From NCBI GenBank assembly GCA_023412475.1, contig JAEYNR010000087.1, positions 1-7,911 of the forward strand: a stretch of DNA of 7,911 nucleotides. Direction: 5' to 3'. The position numbers and the translations under genes were made by a program. Origin of the DNA: Fibrobacterota bacterium. GTDB taxonomy: Bacteria; Fibrobacterota; Chitinivibrionia; Chitinivibrionales; Chitinispirillaceae. Positions 6,221 to 7,911 of this stretch are shown piece after piece; position 1 is the first letter of the stretch; every line of letters begins with the position of its first letter. The notes under the pieces were generated by a model. That model searched no databases, was not told where the DNA came from, and saw nothing but the letters and a program-made list of their open reading frames with translations.

Positions 6221-7363
6221 TCTCTCTTTTTCCTGAACCAGAACTATCTGGTACAAAAAGAAGCAATCACTGCCTTAAGAGCCTTAAGCCATCTGAGTGT
6301 CATCACCCTCGATATCAGCTCTCATCCCACTGTCGAGCAAGCAGATTTTGCCTGCAAAATCATGCACGAACATAAATGCAAAATCCTTTTCACCATAAAC
6401 GAATGGGGACTGGATACCGAAGGCATTATCCACGATTTTCTGCTTCAAAAATCAATCATTCACCTGAACTGGTGTGTCGATGATCCTTTTTTCGAAGAAT
6501 TAATTCTCCAAAAAAAATTCAGGACATCTTCTCTTAGAATCGATTTCGTTTCAGATAAAGACTATCTGCCCGAAATGATTTCCAGAGGCTATCAGGCTTA
6601 CTTTCTTCCACTGGCTACCGACCCCTCACTCTTCTTTCCTGAAAACCGACCCTATATCAATGATGTGGCATTTGTGGGAAGCTCCTATCTTAATCAGGTC
6701 GATGAATTCAGCAATATGGCACCAACCTTTGTCGAAAGTATGATTCCCTCTATAGCTTTAGCACTAAAAAAATTCCTGCTAAATAACGAAATAGGCTTGG
6801 AAAAACTACTGCAAGATAAGATCGCTGCTTACTCTCTCCCGCAAAACTGCCCTAGCAGCAAAGCTCTTTTTATTTGTAAGCACCTGGCCAGTTTCATTTA
6901 TCGCAAAGAGATCGTCTCAGAACTGGCAAAATCTTTCGATAACTTCGCTGTTTACGGAGATACTGGCTGGCTCTCCAGTGTTAAAAACAAACTGCAAAAA
7001 GCAGTCAGTTACGGCACAGAACTGCGTGAAATCTATAACGGAACCAAAATTAATGTTGACATAAATCGGGTGGTCATCAGAAATGGTTTCACCCAAAGAG
7101 TTTTCGATGTCCTGGCATGCAGATCATTTCTTATCACCAGTACCAAACCGCTGATTCGGGAGTTTTTTGAAACGGAAAATAAAATAGAGATCGTCACATT
7201 CAGTACCGCTGAAGAGCTGACCGACCTGGTACACTTTTTCCTCAATCACCAGTCTCAACTTGAAGCTACAGCTCAAAGAGGATATGAAAAAATTCTTGCC
7301 GCACACACTTATACACACCGAATTCAACAAATCTTCAGGACTGTTAAAAAACATCTCTTCTGA
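6218..7363 (+). CDS. CgeB/DUF3880-type family glycosyltransferase, probable ATT start
   Basis: A predicted 381-residue GT-B-like glycosyltransferase of the CgeB/spore-maturation group, likely acting in surface polysaccharide or protein glycosylation; donor and acceptor are unknown. The N-terminal strand S-L-F-F-L-N-Q-N-Y at 2-10 opens a Rossmann-like domain. L-P-L-A-T-D-P at 130-136 and D-V-A-F-V-G-S at 149-155 mark the domain junction. The C-terminal Glyco_trans_1_2-like domain has N-G-F-T-Q-R-V-F-D-V-L-A-C at 289-301 and H-T-Y-T-H-R at 363-368. The first ATG is at 6362, but the preceding 48 codons read as the expected family N-terminus, so that ATG would delete the first strand and helix. 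ATT at 6218 with AGGAGG 6 bases upstream is the best start. Otherwise the gene has lost its start, perhaps through the adjoining repeat. Confidence 0.8.
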   Translation: MSLFFLNQNYLVQKEAITALRALSHLSVITLDISSHPTVEQADFACKIMHEHKCKILFTINEWGLDTEGIIHDFLLQKSIIHLNWCVDDPFFEELILQKKFRTSSLRIDFVSDKDYLPEMISRGYQAYFLPLATDPSLFFPENRPYINDVAFVGSSYLNQVDEFSNMAPTFVESMIPSIALALKKFLLNNEIGLEKLLQDKIAAYSLPQNCPSSKALFICKHLASFIYRKEIVSELAKSFDNFAVYGDTGWLSSVKNKLQKAVSYGTELREIYNGTKINVDINRVVIRNGFTQRVFDVLACRSFLITSTKPLIREFFETENKIEIVTFSTAEELTDLVHFFLNHQSQLEATAQRGYEKILAAHTYTHRIQQIFRTVKKHLF

Positions 7364-7376
7364 TTTGAACCTTAAA

Positions 7377-7682
7377 CTATCGTAAACCAGCCTTAAAATT
7401 AAACATGGTGGAATCGGGTACCCTGGTACCAGATTTATAAGCCTCTATTATATTTTGTAGGATATCTCCATTAGGCTTAATAAAACTCAGATCTATCAGA
7501 AAATTTCCTACCCCCATTGAAGCCATATTTGCAACACGGTGAGTCAGACAAAGCGGTTTTCTGGACTGCAAATAATAGAGTCCCTCCCTTTTTGAAACAA
7601 AAAAGCGATTATTATGATAATCCAGCAGATCTTCATTTGGATCGATTGAAAATCTCATTCGTGATATAAAAAGTGGAATATG
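7377..7682 (-). pseudogene. C-terminal remnant of a U32-family peptidase
   Basis: About 101 residues in the minus frame resemble the C-terminal end of U32 (collagenase-like) peptidases. They include P-L-F-I-S-R-M, a R-K-P-L-C-L-T-H-R segment, G-V-G-N-F-L-I-D-L-S-F and a terminal P-D-S-T-M-F-N-F-K-A-G-L-R. The U32-like text starts before the only ATG (7658), at about 7679, and is cut by an in-frame TAA at 7685-7683. No ribosome-binding site precedes the ATG. The N-terminal catalytic part, normally several hundred residues, is absent from the rest of the window. The natural C-terminus is intact, so this is a 5'-truncated gene relic, convergent with the glycosyltransferase 13 bases away. A short expressed protein is possible but unlikely. 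Confidence 0.62.
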
Positions 7683-7911
7683 TTAATATACATATAATAT
7701 ACCATCCTGCCCTCTAATGAAGAAATAAGTAGATAGGTTTATATAGTAAAGAAACAGGTTCTCAATTTGTAAAAATTTAATTTAACCTAAAACGTACGAT
7801 TCTTTTATAAAATTGGATCTGACGATCCAAAAATACTTTTCTACAGGTTTTTCGTTTGAAAGTTGATTACGTTAACAAGCCAAAACCATCTGTTACATCG
7901 CTATCCCAGCT
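7683..7911. other. AT-rich region at window end
   Basis: About 230 bases without a convincing gene. A hairpin, TTGGATC (7813-7819) and GATCCAA (7824-7830) with a TGAC loop, is followed on the minus strand by TTTTAT, a weak terminator form. Upstream of it on that strand, an open frame enters from the window edge and stops at 7869-7867, giving only 14 residues. This could be the tail of a neighbouring minus-strand gene, but it is too short to judge. Confidence 0.3.

Noticed and set aside
6214..6250. CCAGATA / TATCTGG inverted repeat at the glycosyltransferase start
   Set aside because: The arms are 7 bases with a long loop and lie mostly inside coding sequence, so chance is the simpler explanation, although it does overlap the start region.
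7420..7433. GGTACC repeated as GGTACC-CT-GGTACC
   Set aside because: It lies within the U32 relic reading frame and encodes ordinary family-like residues; no regulatory context.

Overview
The window looks like chromosomal DNA of a Gram-negative bacterium of moderate to low G+C. It carries a lipid A-type acyltransferase and a CgeB-type glycosyltransferase, both surface-glycolipid functions. The mix of a DUF4416 protein, a PP-loop/NFACT-R fusion-like protein, a baeRF protein, a single-RRM protein and a U32 peptidase remnant fits uncultured or anaerobic lineages such as Desulfobacterota, Fibrobacterota/Chitinispirillia or relatives. That placement is inference; no rRNA or tRNA gene is present to settle it.

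Layout. Bases 1-2397 hold a tightly coupled three-gene minus-strand operon. It is read in the order PP-loop sulfurtransferase-like protein (2397 to 1411), arylamine N-acetyltransferase-like protein (1414 to 587), DUF4416 protein (594 to 64). Successive genes overlap by 4 and 8 bases. A G-rich tract follows the operon on its coding strand. A 545-base divergent gap (2398-2942) contains the first copy of a dispersed non-coding repeat and then a hairpin. Next comes an LpxL/HtrB-family acyltransferase (+), which converges across a strong palindrome with a small RRM RNA-binding protein (-). A 520-base gap with a 20-base palindrome precedes a baeRF-family protein (+). The second repeat copy follows, and then a CgeB/DUF3880-type glycosyltransferase (+). 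The last 550 bases hold the C-terminal stub of a U32 peptidase (-) and AT-rich non-coding DNA.

Points of most interest. (1) Homology-like coding sequence of the glycosyltransferase extends 48 codons upstream of its first ATG. No ATG, GTG or TTG is available there, but an AGGAGG sits 6 bases before an in-frame ATT, so the gene either uses a rare ATT start or has lost its start. (2) A repeat of about 230-260 bases occurs twice in the same orientation, each time just upstream of an envelope-biogenesis gene, and the second copy abuts that ribosome-binding site. (3) The PP-loop protein has a C-x2-C plus distant Cys arrangement that suggests a 4Fe-4S thiolase and may define a small RNA-modification operon. 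I see no complete defence, mobile or CRISPR system.
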